Shown here piece after piece: positions 1 to 6,842 of a DNA stretch of 9,168 bases. A program made the translations under genes and the position numbers. The DNA is from CAVXAE01 sp044225565 (lineage in GTDB: Bacteria; Pseudomonadota; Gammaproteobacteria; Steroidobacterales; Steroidobacteraceae), in assembly GCA_044225565.1 (NCBI GenBank), contig JBGAIL010000184.1:1-9168 (forward strand), read 5' to 3'. The notes under the pieces are model-generated. The model was given only the letters and a program-made list of their open reading frames with translations. It was not told the origin of the DNA and searched no databases. Numbering within the stretch: position 1 is the first letter of the stretch; the number at the start of each line of letters is the position of its first letter.

Positions 1-561
1 GTCCAGCACGATGTCCTCGGTGAGCTTGTCGAGCGCCTTGCCCATGATCATGGCCCAGGTCTTGTTCAGGCCGCCGGCCTTTTCCTCGGAGTAGCTGCCC
101 GCGTACTTCGACTTGTAGATGGGCTGCTTCGTCTGCGCATCGATGAACTCCAGGCTGCACTGCACGTCGCCGATGAACTTCACCGTCCAGAAGTTCTGGT
201 CGGTGTCGAACCAGAACCGGTCGACCGTGCCCAGCACCTGGATGCGCCCGCCGTCGCCGACGGTGTGGCGCGTGTCCGTGAAGGCCTTCGCGACCGCGTT
301 CCCGACGATGCGGTCGACCGGCTCGGCGGTGGTGATGTCCGCGGAATTCTGGCCGAGGCCGTTCTTCTTCCAGCCGATGCGCGCCTTGTCGAGCCGCGCA
401 TCCTCGAGCTGCGGCGTGCCGAGCTGGATCGAGCCGACGTCACCCAGCGGCCCGGCGACCTTGACGTCGGGACTCGCGTGGACGTCGAGCGTCGCCTTCG
501 TGAACGCGCAGCCCTGCAGCAGGACGATGGCAACGACTGCCAGGATCCCAGGAATCTTCAT
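1..561 (-). CDS. YajG-like outer-membrane lipoprotein (partial, C-terminus beyond left edge)
   Basis: An open frame of 187 codons runs from an ATG at 561 off the left edge without a stop. The N-terminus is a lipoprotein signal: Lys2, a hydrophobic run at residues 3-15, then the lipobox LQGC with Cys18 as the lipidated residue. Residue +2 is Ala, not Asp, so outer-membrane sorting is expected. The mature part has a strand-rich region, a helix near residues 85-95 (NAVAKAFTDT), three predicted strands (about 103-155, including YKSKYAGSY) and a C-terminal helix (WAMIMGKALDKLTEDIV). This order and the ~190-residue size resemble the YajG lipoprotein family, whose biochemical role is unknown. It starts 14 bases after the stop of the upstream exported protein, so the two are probably co-transcribed. 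A GGGGG run at 570-574 is the likely ribosome site. The lipoprotein call is firm; the family call is inferred from layout only. Confidence 0.8.
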   Translation of the reverse strand, partial: MKIPGILAVVAIVLLQGCAFTKATLDVHASPDVKVAGPLGDVGSIQLGTPQLEDARLDKARIGWKKNGLGQNSADITTAEPVDRIVGNAVAKAFTDTRHTVGDGGRIQVLGTVDRFWFDTDQNFWTVKFIGDVQCSLEFIDAQTKQPIYKSKYAGSYSEEKAGGLNKTWAMIMGKALDKLTEDIVLD

Positions 562-575
562 GGCTCCCACCCCCG

Positions 576-1223
576 TCATTTGATGTTGTAGACGATCTTG
601 TTCGCCAGCCGGCGCGCCGCCCGCGCGAGCACGGATTCGATCTCGCCATTCAGCGCCGGAGCTTCCGTCAACCACTGCTCGTAGGACGTCTGCCGCTCGC
701 CGGTGACGTAGAAGAGCTCCCTGGGCGGCTTGCCGCCGTTGCGCTTGAGCGGCTGCAGCGCATAGATGGCATCGAACTCGACGTATGCCGACAGCGTCGT
801 CGTCGTGGAGTCCACCATGCGGAAGCCGTAGGAGTCCGGAAAGAGCGTGAGATAGGCATCCGCTTTCGCGTGCACGTCCTTCCCCTTCGCTTCAACCCAC
901 GCCGGTTCGAATCCCTTCGCCTGCAGCGTCTCGTTGAGAGTCTTCACGAACGCCTCTTCCCAGATGCGCTCGGAGACGTGAGGGCTCAACGTGCGACGCT
1001 TCTCGGCATCGTTGTCGGATTCGATGCCCGACTGGATGCCGGCGCCGATGAGGCCGCCGAACAGCGCGCCCGTGTTGTTGTTGCGCGCGCGGTAGTAGAA
1101 GACGTCGAACCTGGGGGTGCCTTCGACCTGGATCTGGATGGTCCGGGGCTCGTTCGCGCATACGCGGAACGCGGACAGCAGCAATGCTGCAGGCAGCAGC
1201 GCTGCGGCGCGGCGACTCCCCAT
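576..1223 (-). CDS. Exported protein of unknown function with Gly-rich motif
   Basis: A 215-residue protein starts at ATG 1223 and ends with TGA at 576-578. This start is preferred over an in-frame GTG at 1289 because AGGGGG sits 7 bases upstream and a signal peptide follows at once: Arg4-Arg5, a hydrophobic stretch at 6-19, and a signal peptidase I site after VCA (residue 23). Cys22 is not in a good lipobox, since Val precedes it. The mature protein has a short strand region, a Gly-rich hydrophobic segment (GALFGGLIGAGIQSG, about residues 52-66), an acidic turn, a helix, strands ending in Tyr/Phe-rich segments (YVEFDAIYAL, ELFYVTGE) and a C-terminal helix (VLARAARRLANKIV). I do not recognise a named family. 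The predicted order of elements parallels the lipoprotein directly downstream, suggesting two related envelope proteins that may work together. Confidence 0.85.
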   Translation of the reverse strand: MGSRRAAALLPAALLLSAFRVCANEPRTIQIQVEGTPRFDVFYYRARNNNTGALFGGLIGAGIQSGIESDNDAEKRRTLSPHVSERIWEEAFVKTLNETLQAKGFEPAWVEAKGKDVHAKADAYLTLFPDSYGFRMVDSTTTTLSAYVEFDAIYALQPLKRNGGKPPRELFYVTGERQTSYEQWLTEAPALNGEIESVLARAARRLANKIVYNIK

Positions 1224-1230
1224 CCCTTGA

Positions 1231-1236
1231 CCCCCT
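1231..1236 (-). promoter_or_regulatory. Ribosome binding site fixing the 1223 start
   Basis: AGGGGG on the minus strand, separated by 7 bases from the ATG at 1223. It supports this start over the longer frame from GTG 1289, which would also place charged, non-signal residues ahead of a good signal peptide. Confidence 0.65.
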
Positions 1237-1264
1237 GATATTCTTATATTCTTGCGGCTTGGCG

Positions 1265-1287
1265 GACTGCCGCAGCAGTCATGCTGC
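1265..1287. repeat. Two overlapping perfect inverted repeats
   Basis: On the minus strand GACTGC-TGCG-GCAGTC (1265-1280) and GCAGCA-TGAC-TGCTGC (1272-1287) are each perfect 6-bp stems with 4-base loops, and they share bases 1272-1280. They cannot both form in one RNA strand. The first overlaps the place where a -35 box would lie for the TATAAG -10 candidate. They could be an operator or a chance product of GC-rich sequence. Confidence 0.5.
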
Positions 1288-1383
1288 ACTGCCCGCAGGG
1301 ATACGCTGACACAGGCGGCAGGGAAGCGTCAATTGCGGATGAAGTAAGTACCCCGCCCGCCAACCGGCCGCGACGAATCTCTC

Positions 1384-2073
1384 TCAGCGGTCGTGCGCGG
1401 CGTCCTCGTCGTCAGGCGCTCCCGCGATCGCGCCAGCACCCATTCCCATTCCGGCACCCGCCATCGCACCGCCTCCGCCGGAATTCCTGCCGCCCTGCCG
1501 GCCTTCCTCCTTCACGCCGCCCTCGCCCTTCCCACCACCGCGTGATGCACCCGGCCTCGCAGGCCCCTGCGCCGGAATCTCGAGCCCCGCAGGCACGGGA
1601 TCCAGATCCAGCACCTGCCGGATGAAAGTGCGGAGCGAAACGACCAGCTCCGCGGTGTGGACCAGCCTGCCCGCCGCGAGATCGGACGCCGCTCGTGCCG
1701 CGAGCCTCACCTGCTCCTCGGTGCCGAGCAGGATGACGTCCGACAATGCCGCCTCGACGGCGTCGCGAATCCGTCGTGGGCGATCGGAAGCCGGTGATTC
1801 GACGGTGGAGGATGCCTCCCCGGTCTGGCGCAGCAGGTCGCGCAAGTGTGCCGGACTGACGGCCAGATCACCCGTAAAGGATCCGCCGAGCGTCTTGTAC
1901 GCCGCGATGAGGGTGCGCAACCGCTCGTTGATCTGCCGGTTCTCCCGTTCGCGCCGCTGCTGCACGGTCTGCATGACGATGAGGCGCAGGCCGACGCCGA
2001 TGAGCGTGATGACGGCGAGCCCGAGCAGCGTCGAGAGCACCGCCTGCCAGGAGCTGAAATCCAGGTTTCGCAT
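1384..2073 (-). CDS. Single-pass membrane protein with conserved cytoplasmic region and Gly-rich tail
   Basis: A 229-residue protein starts at ATG 2073 and ends with TGA at 1384-1386. Residues 11-33 form one transmembrane helix (VLSTLLGLAVITLIGVGLRLIV). A strongly charged helix follows (QQRRERENRQINERLR, about 38-53), which may be coiled-coil, then AAYKTLGGSFTGDL. After a variable linker (about 85-103) comes a mostly helical block (about 105-170) with ALSDVILLGTEEQ and AELVVSLRTFIRQVLDLDP. The last 50 residues are low-complexity, rich in Gly, Ala and Met, ending in an acidic patch. From memory this resembles a conserved hypothetical protein of proteobacteria with no assigned role. The basic residues after the helix favour a cytoplasmic C-terminal domain. 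It follows the small lipoprotein gene by 42 bases and probably shares its mRNA. No catalytic motif is visible. Confidence 0.85.
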   Translation of the reverse strand: MRNLDFSSWQAVLSTLLGLAVITLIGVGLRLIVMQTVQQRRERENRQINERLRTLIAAYKTLGGSFTGDLAVSPAHLRDLLRQTGEASSTVESPASDRPRRIRDAVEAALSDVILLGTEEQVRLAARAASDLAAGRLVHTAELVVSLRTFIRQVLDLDPVPAGLEIPAQGPARPGASRGGGKGEGGVKEEGRQGGRNSGGGGAMAGAGMGMGAGAIAGAPDDEDAAHDR

Positions 2074-2115
2074 GGGGAATGCCTCGCGCCTCGGGCCAGC
2101 CTCTCCCGGGAAGCG

Positions 2116-2547
2116 CTACTGCGTCATCAGGTCCATCGAGTTGATGTTGTAGCCCAGCAAGCGGGCCTTTCCGCCGGCCTCGACGAATGTGAACGTCTCC
2201 GCGCCGCTGCCGCGCTCGAATCGCGTGCTCTGCGAGAGCACGGTCAGCGTTTTCAGGTTGTGCGACTTCACCTGCCAGCCTTCATTAGACGTGCTCACCA
2301 CGTGCCCGAGCTTGCGGGCGATGGCCGCCATGAGCTGATCGTACTGCTCCCGCGAGGCACTGCTCTTGAAGGCGTCGTCGGCACCGTTCCAGATCGCGTG
2401 GTAGTCGCCGGCGTTCATCTGCTTGTGGAACTCGGCCACTGCAGCCTCCGCATGCGGCTTTGCCGTCGACATGCCGCATGCGCAAAGCGGCCCTACGAGC
2501 AGTGGCACGACGAGGAACGACCAGTGTCCGGCTCTGACATGAGACAT
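2116..2547 (-). CDS. Small NTF2/DUF4019-like lipoprotein
   Basis: A 143-residue protein starts at ATG 2547 and ends with TAG at 2116-2118. A hydrophobic stretch (FLVVPLLVGPL, 11-21) leads to LCAC, a fair lipobox with Cys24 as the lipidated residue; Gly follows, consistent with outer-membrane sorting. The mature part starts with a helix and the pattern AVAEFHKQMNAGDYHAIW, typical of NTF2-like or DUF4019-type small envelope proteins in which a helix precedes a G-D/E-Y..W motif. It then has a basic helix (QLMAAIARKLGHV) and four or so strands, ending with ETFTFVEAGGKARLLGYNI, which folds back in such domains. No enzyme residues are evident, and the role is unknown. It lies 49 bases after the M16 peptidase stop and may belong to the same transcript. 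The lipoprotein call is fairly sure; the family is an inference from pattern. Confidence 0.85.
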   Translation of the reverse strand: MSHVRAGHWSFLVVPLLVGPLCACGMSTAKPHAEAAVAEFHKQMNAGDYHAIWNGADDAFKSSASREQYDQLMAAIARKLGHVVSTSNEGWQVKSHNLKTLTVLSQSTRFERGSGAETFTFVEAGGKARLLGYNINSMDLMTQ

Positions 2548-2553
2548 TGCCTG

Positions 2554-2559
2554 CCCCCT
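2554..2559 (-). promoter_or_regulatory. Ribosome binding site of the small lipoprotein
   Basis: AGGGGG on the minus strand, 6 bases before the ATG at 2547. It is nearly identical in form and spacing to the site before the gene starting at 1223, and it lies directly after the stem-loop at 2562-2595. Confidence 0.6.
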
Positions 2560-2561
2560 GG

Positions 2562-2595
2562 ATACGACGACCGGGCTTCCGGCGCGCCGCCGTAT
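2562..2595 (-). other. Predicted intercistronic stem-loop
   Basis: In the 49 bases between the M16 peptidase stop and the lipoprotein start, ATACGGCG pairs with CGTCGTAT as an 8-bp stem with one G-U pair. An inner CCGG-AAGC-CCGG stem lies within the loop. No T-run follows; the Shine-Dalgarno sequence comes 2 bases later. This fits an mRNA-processing, stabilising or partial-attenuation element better than an intrinsic terminator. No folding energy was computed. Confidence 0.45.
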
Positions 2596-2596
2596 T

Positions 2597-5431
2597 CTAG
2601 CGCACGCTCACCCCTGCGATGTCCAGCGCCCGCAACCCGACTTCGATCCTGGACAGATCCCCGACCGCGACGACCGCCATGCTCTTCGCGGGAAGGTGGG
2701 CACGGGCCGCACGCTGGATATCGGCGATTCCCACCGCATCGATGCGCTTCTGCAGGTCGCTGTAGTAATCGAGCGGCAGCCCGAGCAGGAACAGCTCTCC
2801 CATTGCCGTGGCGGCCTCGCTCGTCACCTCGAACCGCCCGACGAGATTGCCCAGCAGCACGTTCTTCGCGAGATCGAGCTCTCCCGTGGTCACCGGCTCC
2901 TCGGAGATGCGCCGGACCTCTGCCATGAGCTCCCGGACCGCCTCCGCCGTCGCTTCGGTCTTCACGCTGGTCCCGATCACGAAGACCTGGCCCGGCGCCC
3001 GACGCGAAGCGAGCCGCGATCTCACCACGTAGGTGTAGCCGTTCCGTTCGCGAAGGTTCTTCGTGAGCCGGCTGGAATGGATCTCTCCCAGGACGATGTT
3101 CGCCATCCGCAGCGGCGCGTACTCCGGGCCGTTCAGCGACGCATCCACCGCAATCCCCACGCGCAGCACCGTCTGGGAAGCCGCGCCGGCATTCGCCATG
3201 ACGATCCGGCTCCGCTGCGCGACGGGAGCGGCCGGTTCCGGCTGCCCGGAATCCGCAGTCGCTGCGCCAGCCCAGTTCCCAAAATGAAGCTGCGCGAGGC
3301 CGCGCAACGCCTCGAGCGAGACGTCCCCGGCGACCACCAGGGCGGAACGCTCCGGCCGGTACGCGTGCCGCCAGAATGAAACGAGATCTTCCCGCGCGAT
3401 GCCTTTCAGAGCGATCTCGGGTTGCGCTTCGTCGCACCCATAAGGCGGCGTCGGCGCGAACAAGCCGTCGTTGAGCAGGCCGGCGTTGCGGTAAGGGCTT
3501 TGCGCAGGGAACAGCGCCTCCATGAGCAGGTGACAGGCGATGACTTCCGGATCGTTTCGCACGCCCGCCTGGCGAGCGAGCCGGCCTTCCCGCACCTTGT
3601 CGACTTCCTCGCGTGCGAAAGCGGGACGCTGGATCGCATCTGCGAGGAGCCCGATTCCTTCTCCGAGATTCCCGCTCAACGTGCTCAGCCCGAGCGCCGC
3701 GCCGTCGCTGCCGACGTCCATCTCGAGCGACGTGCCCAATTGCGTCGCCTCGCCAGTCATTTGCTCGGCGGAGCGCTCCTGCGTTCCGTGCAGCAGCATG
3801 TCCGCAGTGAAGGAGGCAATTCCCGGCTGCGATGCAGGGCTCGTGGCGCTTCCACCGCGCACCACTAGGTTCGCGCGGATCACCGGCAGCTTTCTCTGCT
3901 CGAAGTACAGCACGGTGAGGCCGTTGGCCAGCGTGAAGCGCTGCGGAACAGGCAGCTGCGCTGCCTGCACCCCCGATGACTTCGAGTCGTGAGACTCCGC
4001 CTCCGCAGGCATCGCCGGCAGGGTATGGATGATCACCCGATTCCGCTCGCCCAGGACCGATCGCGCGACTTTCCGCATCGTATCCGGCGTCACCGCGCGA
4101 TAGCGCTGCAGCATGCGCGGCAGGCATCCAGGATCGCCGAAGAAGCGATCGCATTGGCTCAGCTGGTCGGCGACTCCACCATAAGGCGTCGCGCGCGCCC
4201 CGTCGTCCGCGGAGGTGATGTCGCCGAGCCTCTCCAGGCCCTGCAGCATCTGCAGCTCCAGAGTCCTGCGCGCCCGCTCCATCTCATCCCTGCCGAACCC
4301 TTCGCGCAGGCGGGCCTCGAGCGTCTCGACGAGCGCTCGCTCGAGATCTTCCGGGCCCATGCCCGGGCGCGCCGTCGCCTCGATGCGGAAAACGGAAGCG
4401 CCGGCATAGGGGAAGTGCTCGACGGCCATCTCCTGAGCGAGACTGCGGCGATGCACGATGTCCCTGTGCAGCTCACCTGCGGGACCACCCAGCACGAACG
4501 GCAACATGCGCATCTCGTCATCGCCAGGCCCGAAAGCGGGAGGCGCCAGCCAGGCGAGCGTGACGCGCGGCAGAGTGACCCGATCACGCACGGTCTTGCG
4601 CGGCTCATGCGCGGCGAAAGGCGCGGCCTCCGCGGGAAGCCCGACGCTCCCCGGAGGGACTTCCATCGATCTTCCCGGCACGGGCCCGAGGTACCGCTCG
4701 ATCAGCGCCTTCACTCGGGCCGGCTCGATCCTGCCCGCGATGGAGAGCGTGGCATTGCCGGGATCGTAGTAGCGATCGAAGAAGCGCCGCGCCTGCGCAA
4801 GGCTCGCCCCTTCGATGCCGGCCACCGTGCCGATGTATCGATGTCGATACGGATGCCCCGCCGGAAACAGGGTTTCGAAGACCGCTTCGTCCGTGGTGCC
4901 GTAGGGCTTCGCGTCCACGTTCAGCCGGCGCTCGTTGAGCACGATGGTCCGCTCGCGGGAGAAGAGCGCTTCGTCGACCGTCCCGGCGAAGTGGCGCATG
5001 CGGTCCCCCTCGATCGCCAGAGCCAGCTCCAGCTTTCCGGAAGGCACCGTGGTGAAATAGGTGGTGCGGTTCGGGCTCGTCACCGCGCTCGCCTGGGTCG
5101 CGCCGGCCTGCTGCAACAGGGCGATCGGGGGCTCCCCCAGCGTCGCGAGCGGAGCGAAGCTGAAGAGATGCTCGAACAGATGCGCGAGTCCCGCCTGCCC
5201 CGGCGGATCGTTCGCCGAGCCCACGTCGTAACGGACGTTGACCGCCACCAGCGGCAGGCGATCGTCGGGCGACAGGATCACCCGCAGGCCGTTCGCGAGA
5301 CGGTACTTCTCGAAGACGATCTGCGGCATCGTGCCAGGCCCGCTGTCCCCGGCATGCGACGTGAGAGCCGGCAGCGTGAGGCAACCCAGCAGCACGGCGC
5401 AACTGCGCAAGGCGAGGACTCCGCGCCTCAT
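2597..5431 (-). CDS. Exported M16 (pitrilysin/insulinase-type) zinc peptidase
   Basis: A 944-residue protein ends with TAG at 2597-2599. The ATG at 5431 is chosen over the in-frame upstream start at 5608 because it overlaps the esterase stop (ATGA) and opens directly with a signal peptide: Arg2-Arg3, hydrophobic 5-23, likely cut after SHA (residue 27). An LLGC at 14-17 resembles a lipobox, but the hydrophobic run continues past it. Two M16 halves are visible. The N-half carries the inverted zinc motif HLFEH (His84, Glu87, His88) and the third ligand in ERTIVLNE (Glu167). The C-half starts near 495, but the equivalent motif reads SFTAD (540-544), so it is non-catalytic; it keeps LRERNGYTY (793-801) with the substrate-binding Arg/Tyr pair. 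Length and layout match periplasmic PqqL/FusC-type M16 proteases. The likely role is degrading an imported peptide or protein. A short inverted repeat (5445-5459) precedes the start. Confidence 0.93.
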   Translation of the reverse strand: MRRGVLALRSCAVLLGCLTLPALTSHAGDSGPGTMPQIVFEKYRLANGLRVILSPDDRLPLVAVNVRYDVGSANDPPGQAGLAHLFEHLFSFAPLATLGEPPIALLQQAGATQASAVTSPNRTTYFTTVPSGKLELALAIEGDRMRHFAGTVDEALFSRERTIVLNERRLNVDAKPYGTTDEAVFETLFPAGHPYRHRYIGTVAGIEGASLAQARRFFDRYYDPGNATLSIAGRIEPARVKALIERYLGPVPGRSMEVPPGSVGLPAEAAPFAAHEPRKTVRDRVTLPRVTLAWLAPPAFGPGDDEMRMLPFVLGGPAGELHRDIVHRRSLAQEMAVEHFPYAGASVFRIEATARPGMGPEDLERALVETLEARLREGFGRDEMERARRTLELQMLQGLERLGDITSADDGARATPYGGVADQLSQCDRFFGDPGCLPRMLQRYRAVTPDTMRKVARSVLGERNRVIIHTLPAMPAEAESHDSKSSGVQAAQLPVPQRFTLANGLTVLYFEQRKLPVIRANLVVRGGSATSPASQPGIASFTADMLLHGTQERSAEQMTGEATQLGTSLEMDVGSDGAALGLSTLSGNLGEGIGLLADAIQRPAFAREEVDKVREGRLARQAGVRNDPEVIACHLLMEALFPAQSPYRNAGLLNDGLFAPTPPYGCDEAQPEIALKGIAREDLVSFWRHAYRPERSALVVAGDVSLEALRGLAQLHFGNWAGAATADSGQPEPAAPVAQRSRIVMANAGAASQTVLRVGIAVDASLNGPEYAPLRMANIVLGEIHSSRLTKNLRERNGYTYVVRSRLASRRAPGQVFVIGTSVKTEATAEAVRELMAEVRRISEEPVTTGELDLAKNVLLGNLVGRFEVTSEAATAMGELFLLGLPLDYYSDLQKRIDAVGIADIQRAARAHLPAKSMAVVAVGDLSRIEVGLRALDIAGVSVR
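5428..5431 (-). other. ATGA stop/start overlap (translational coupling)
   Basis: The TGA stop of the esterase-family gene (5428-5430) overlaps the ATG of the M16 peptidase (5429-5431). The region just upstream has only a weak purine stretch (CGGGCG), so translation by re-initiating ribosomes is likely. This implies matched expression of the two enzymes. Confidence 0.8.
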
Positions 5432-6840
5432 CGAGTCGCCCGCTGCAGGCTCAACCTGCCACCGTCCCGGCATTTCCCCGGAACCGAGGGAGCCAGGAGC
5501 CGCTGAGGCGAAACCCGCTCGACGAACAGCAGCGCATCGAACGATGCGCGCACGTCGATGAGATCGTAGCCTGCGACATCGCGGATGCCCTGAGGCTGCG
5601 CAAACCACTGGTGCACGCTCCCTGCAGTGGGCACCTTCCGCAGATCGAGCAGGAAGAGTGGCAGCCCCGCCGCCGCGAATGCGCCGTTGAGGCTGTCCGG
5701 CCGGGACGGCAGGACATCGAAAGTGCCGTTGACCGGACCATAGAGACCGAAGAGCTCACGCCCCGTGCCGCGGTAGAAGAGAGACCCGATGACGACCATC
5801 GGCTCCACGAGAGAACCGTGGAGAAGCTCCCCCATGGGAGTTGGCGCAGCGCCGCGGCGATCGACCAGCGAGGCCCGCTTCGCCAGGTGCCCGTCGTGCG
5901 CGAACACGAACACGCGGGCACGCGGGCCTTCGCGTTCCAGCACCCAACGCAAGTTCTGCGCGTCCGCGATGTCCCGCCCCTTCCCGCCCATGCGCAGGTA
6001 GGCGAGCATCTGCCTGGAGACGATGGCGAGGTGATACGCGCGCTCGTAGGCCCGCCGCGTGGCGGAAGCGATCAGGCGGGACTGGCTACGCTCGTATTCA
6101 ATGACTAGATCCTCCACGGCCTCCAGCAGCGCCCTTCTCTCCTCGGGTGAGGCGCCCGCATGACCTTTCTCGTTGAACTTCGGCAGCAGGAGCAGGAATC
6201 GTCGTCGCAACTCCGATGCGCTCGCGGGCCCGTGCGCCGTCAGGAAATCCAGAGCCGGCTCGACCAGCCAGCGGCCATCGAACTCGCCGCAGGACAGGAT
6301 CTCGAGACCATACAGCCGGACTCTGTCTTGGGGTGCGCGACCGGCGTTGTAGCGGCGCATCCAGTCGATGAGCTCCAGGTTCTCCGCGAAGACGCCGGAC
6401 GCCCACGAGAACACGCCGTGTGCGGCCTGGTGCGGGTCGACCGGCTCGCCTTGCACGTAGTCATCCGCCGCCATGCCATCCAGGAACCCCGTCTCCAGGG
6501 CGATCGCCGTGAACCCGAGCTCCTGCACGAGCCAGGCGAACAGGCGATTGCGCAACGACCAGAGCTCGTGAGTGTTGTGCATGCCTTCGCCGAAGCCGAC
6601 GAGGCGTGCGTTCCCCACGATCTCGCGCAATGGCGCCAGATCGGCGACATCCCCGGAAAGCGAGACCGTGGAGAGAGGCCTCGCCTGCGTCCCGATCCAT
6701 TCCACCACTTCGACCGGAGCGGTCTTCGAAGGTGGGAGAAGCTCGCCCGCCCCGAAGGCGCCGCCCGGCGCGCACAGCGGCAGAACGATCGATCCGGCGA
6801 TCCGGCGCAGCCGTGCCCGCGAATCGGGCGACACGGCCAC
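5428..6840 (-). CDS. Erythromycin esterase superfamily hydrolase, probably exported
   Basis: A 470-residue protein begins at GTG 6840, two bases after the receptor's stop; a second GTG two codons later is an alternative. The N-terminus (RARLRR, then hydrophobic 14-30, possible cut near AFGA) looks like a modest Sec signal. The core matches the erythromycin esterase / succinoglycan-biosynthesis superfamily (Pfam PF05139): GEGMH (Glu85, His88), Arg97 and Glu116 in AIALETGF have the same spacing as Glu43, His46, Arg55 and Glu74 of EreB as I recall them, and FVFAHDGHLAK supplies His315 and His318. GRDIADAQNLRW (288-299) is another family signature. EreA and EreB open the macrolide lactone in the cytoplasm; most superfamily members have no known substrate. 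Placement between a TonB-dependent receptor and an exported peptidase argues for hydrolysing an ester or lactone in an imported compound, not drug resistance. Substrate unknown; fold call strong. Confidence 0.9.
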   Translation of the reverse strand: MAVSPDSRARLRRIAGSIVLPLCAPGGAFGAGELLPPSKTAPVEVVEWIGTQARPLSTVSLSGDVADLAPLREIVGNARLVGFGEGMHNTHELWSLRNRLFAWLVQELGFTAIALETGFLDGMAADDYVQGEPVDPHQAAHGVFSWASGVFAENLELIDWMRRYNAGRAPQDRVRLYGLEILSCGEFDGRWLVEPALDFLTAHGPASASELRRRFLLLLPKFNEKGHAGASPEERRALLEAVEDLVIEYERSQSRLIASATRRAYERAYHLAIVSRQMLAYLRMGGKGRDIADAQNLRWVLEREGPRARVFVFAHDGHLAKRASLVDRRGAAPTPMGELLHGSLVEPMVVIGSLFYRGTGRELFGLYGPVNGTFDVLPSRPDSLNGAFAAAGLPLFLLDLRKVPTAGSVHQWFAQPQGIRDVAGYDLIDVRASFDALLFVERVSPQRLLAPSVPGKCRDGGRLSLQRATR

Positions 6841-6842
6841 GA

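Larger units (their letters stand above)
1224..1383 (-). promoter_or_regulatory. Intergenic leader with candidate promoter and overlapping palindromes
   Basis: These 160 bases are the largest gap in the window and hold no gene. Read on the minus strand toward 1223, an AT-rich patch (AGAATATAAGAATATC, 1237-1252) stands out from the GC-rich surroundings. It contains the heptamer AGAATAT twice, 8 bases apart, and a TATAAG hexamer (1243-1248) that could be a -10 box. No TTGACA-like -35 lies 16-18 bases upstream; that spot is instead covered by a perfect inverted repeat (1265-1280). A TTGACG near 1333-1338 has no matching -10. No hairpin followed by a T-run was found after the upstream gene's stop, so a classic terminator is not evident. 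Promoter activity is inference. Confidence 0.45.

Noticed and set aside
1224..1289. Extension of the exported protein to a GTG at 1289
   Set aside because: The extra 22 residues precede a good signal peptide and cover the AGGGGG ribosome site.
1340..1383. Intrinsic terminator after the membrane-protein gene
   Set aside because: The sequence is GC-rich but shows no stable stem followed by a T-run.
1846..2928. Plus-strand open frame of 360 codons across three minus-strand genes
   Set aside because: It crosses two gene boundaries and a gap, shows no signal or domain, and the minus-strand genes have good starts and lipobox or transmembrane features.
2493..4154. Long open frame (553 codons) on the minus strand inside the M16 gene
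   Set aside because: It is out of frame with a clear M16 protease, is Arg/Gly/Ala-rich without any domain, and is expected in GC-rich coding DNA.
3989..5506. Long plus-strand open frame (505 codons) opposite the M16 gene
   Set aside because: Arg/His-rich composition without motifs; it is the antisense shadow of conserved M16 coding sequence.
5432..5608. N-terminal extension of the M16 gene to a start at 5608
   Set aside because: It would overlap the esterase gene by 181 bases and place about 59 Arg-rich residues ahead of a proper signal peptide; the ATGA overlap start at 5431 is far better.
5428..6840. Macrolide resistance gene
   Set aside because: Superfamily membership alone does not show this; the probable export signal and the receptor/protease context argue for another substrate.
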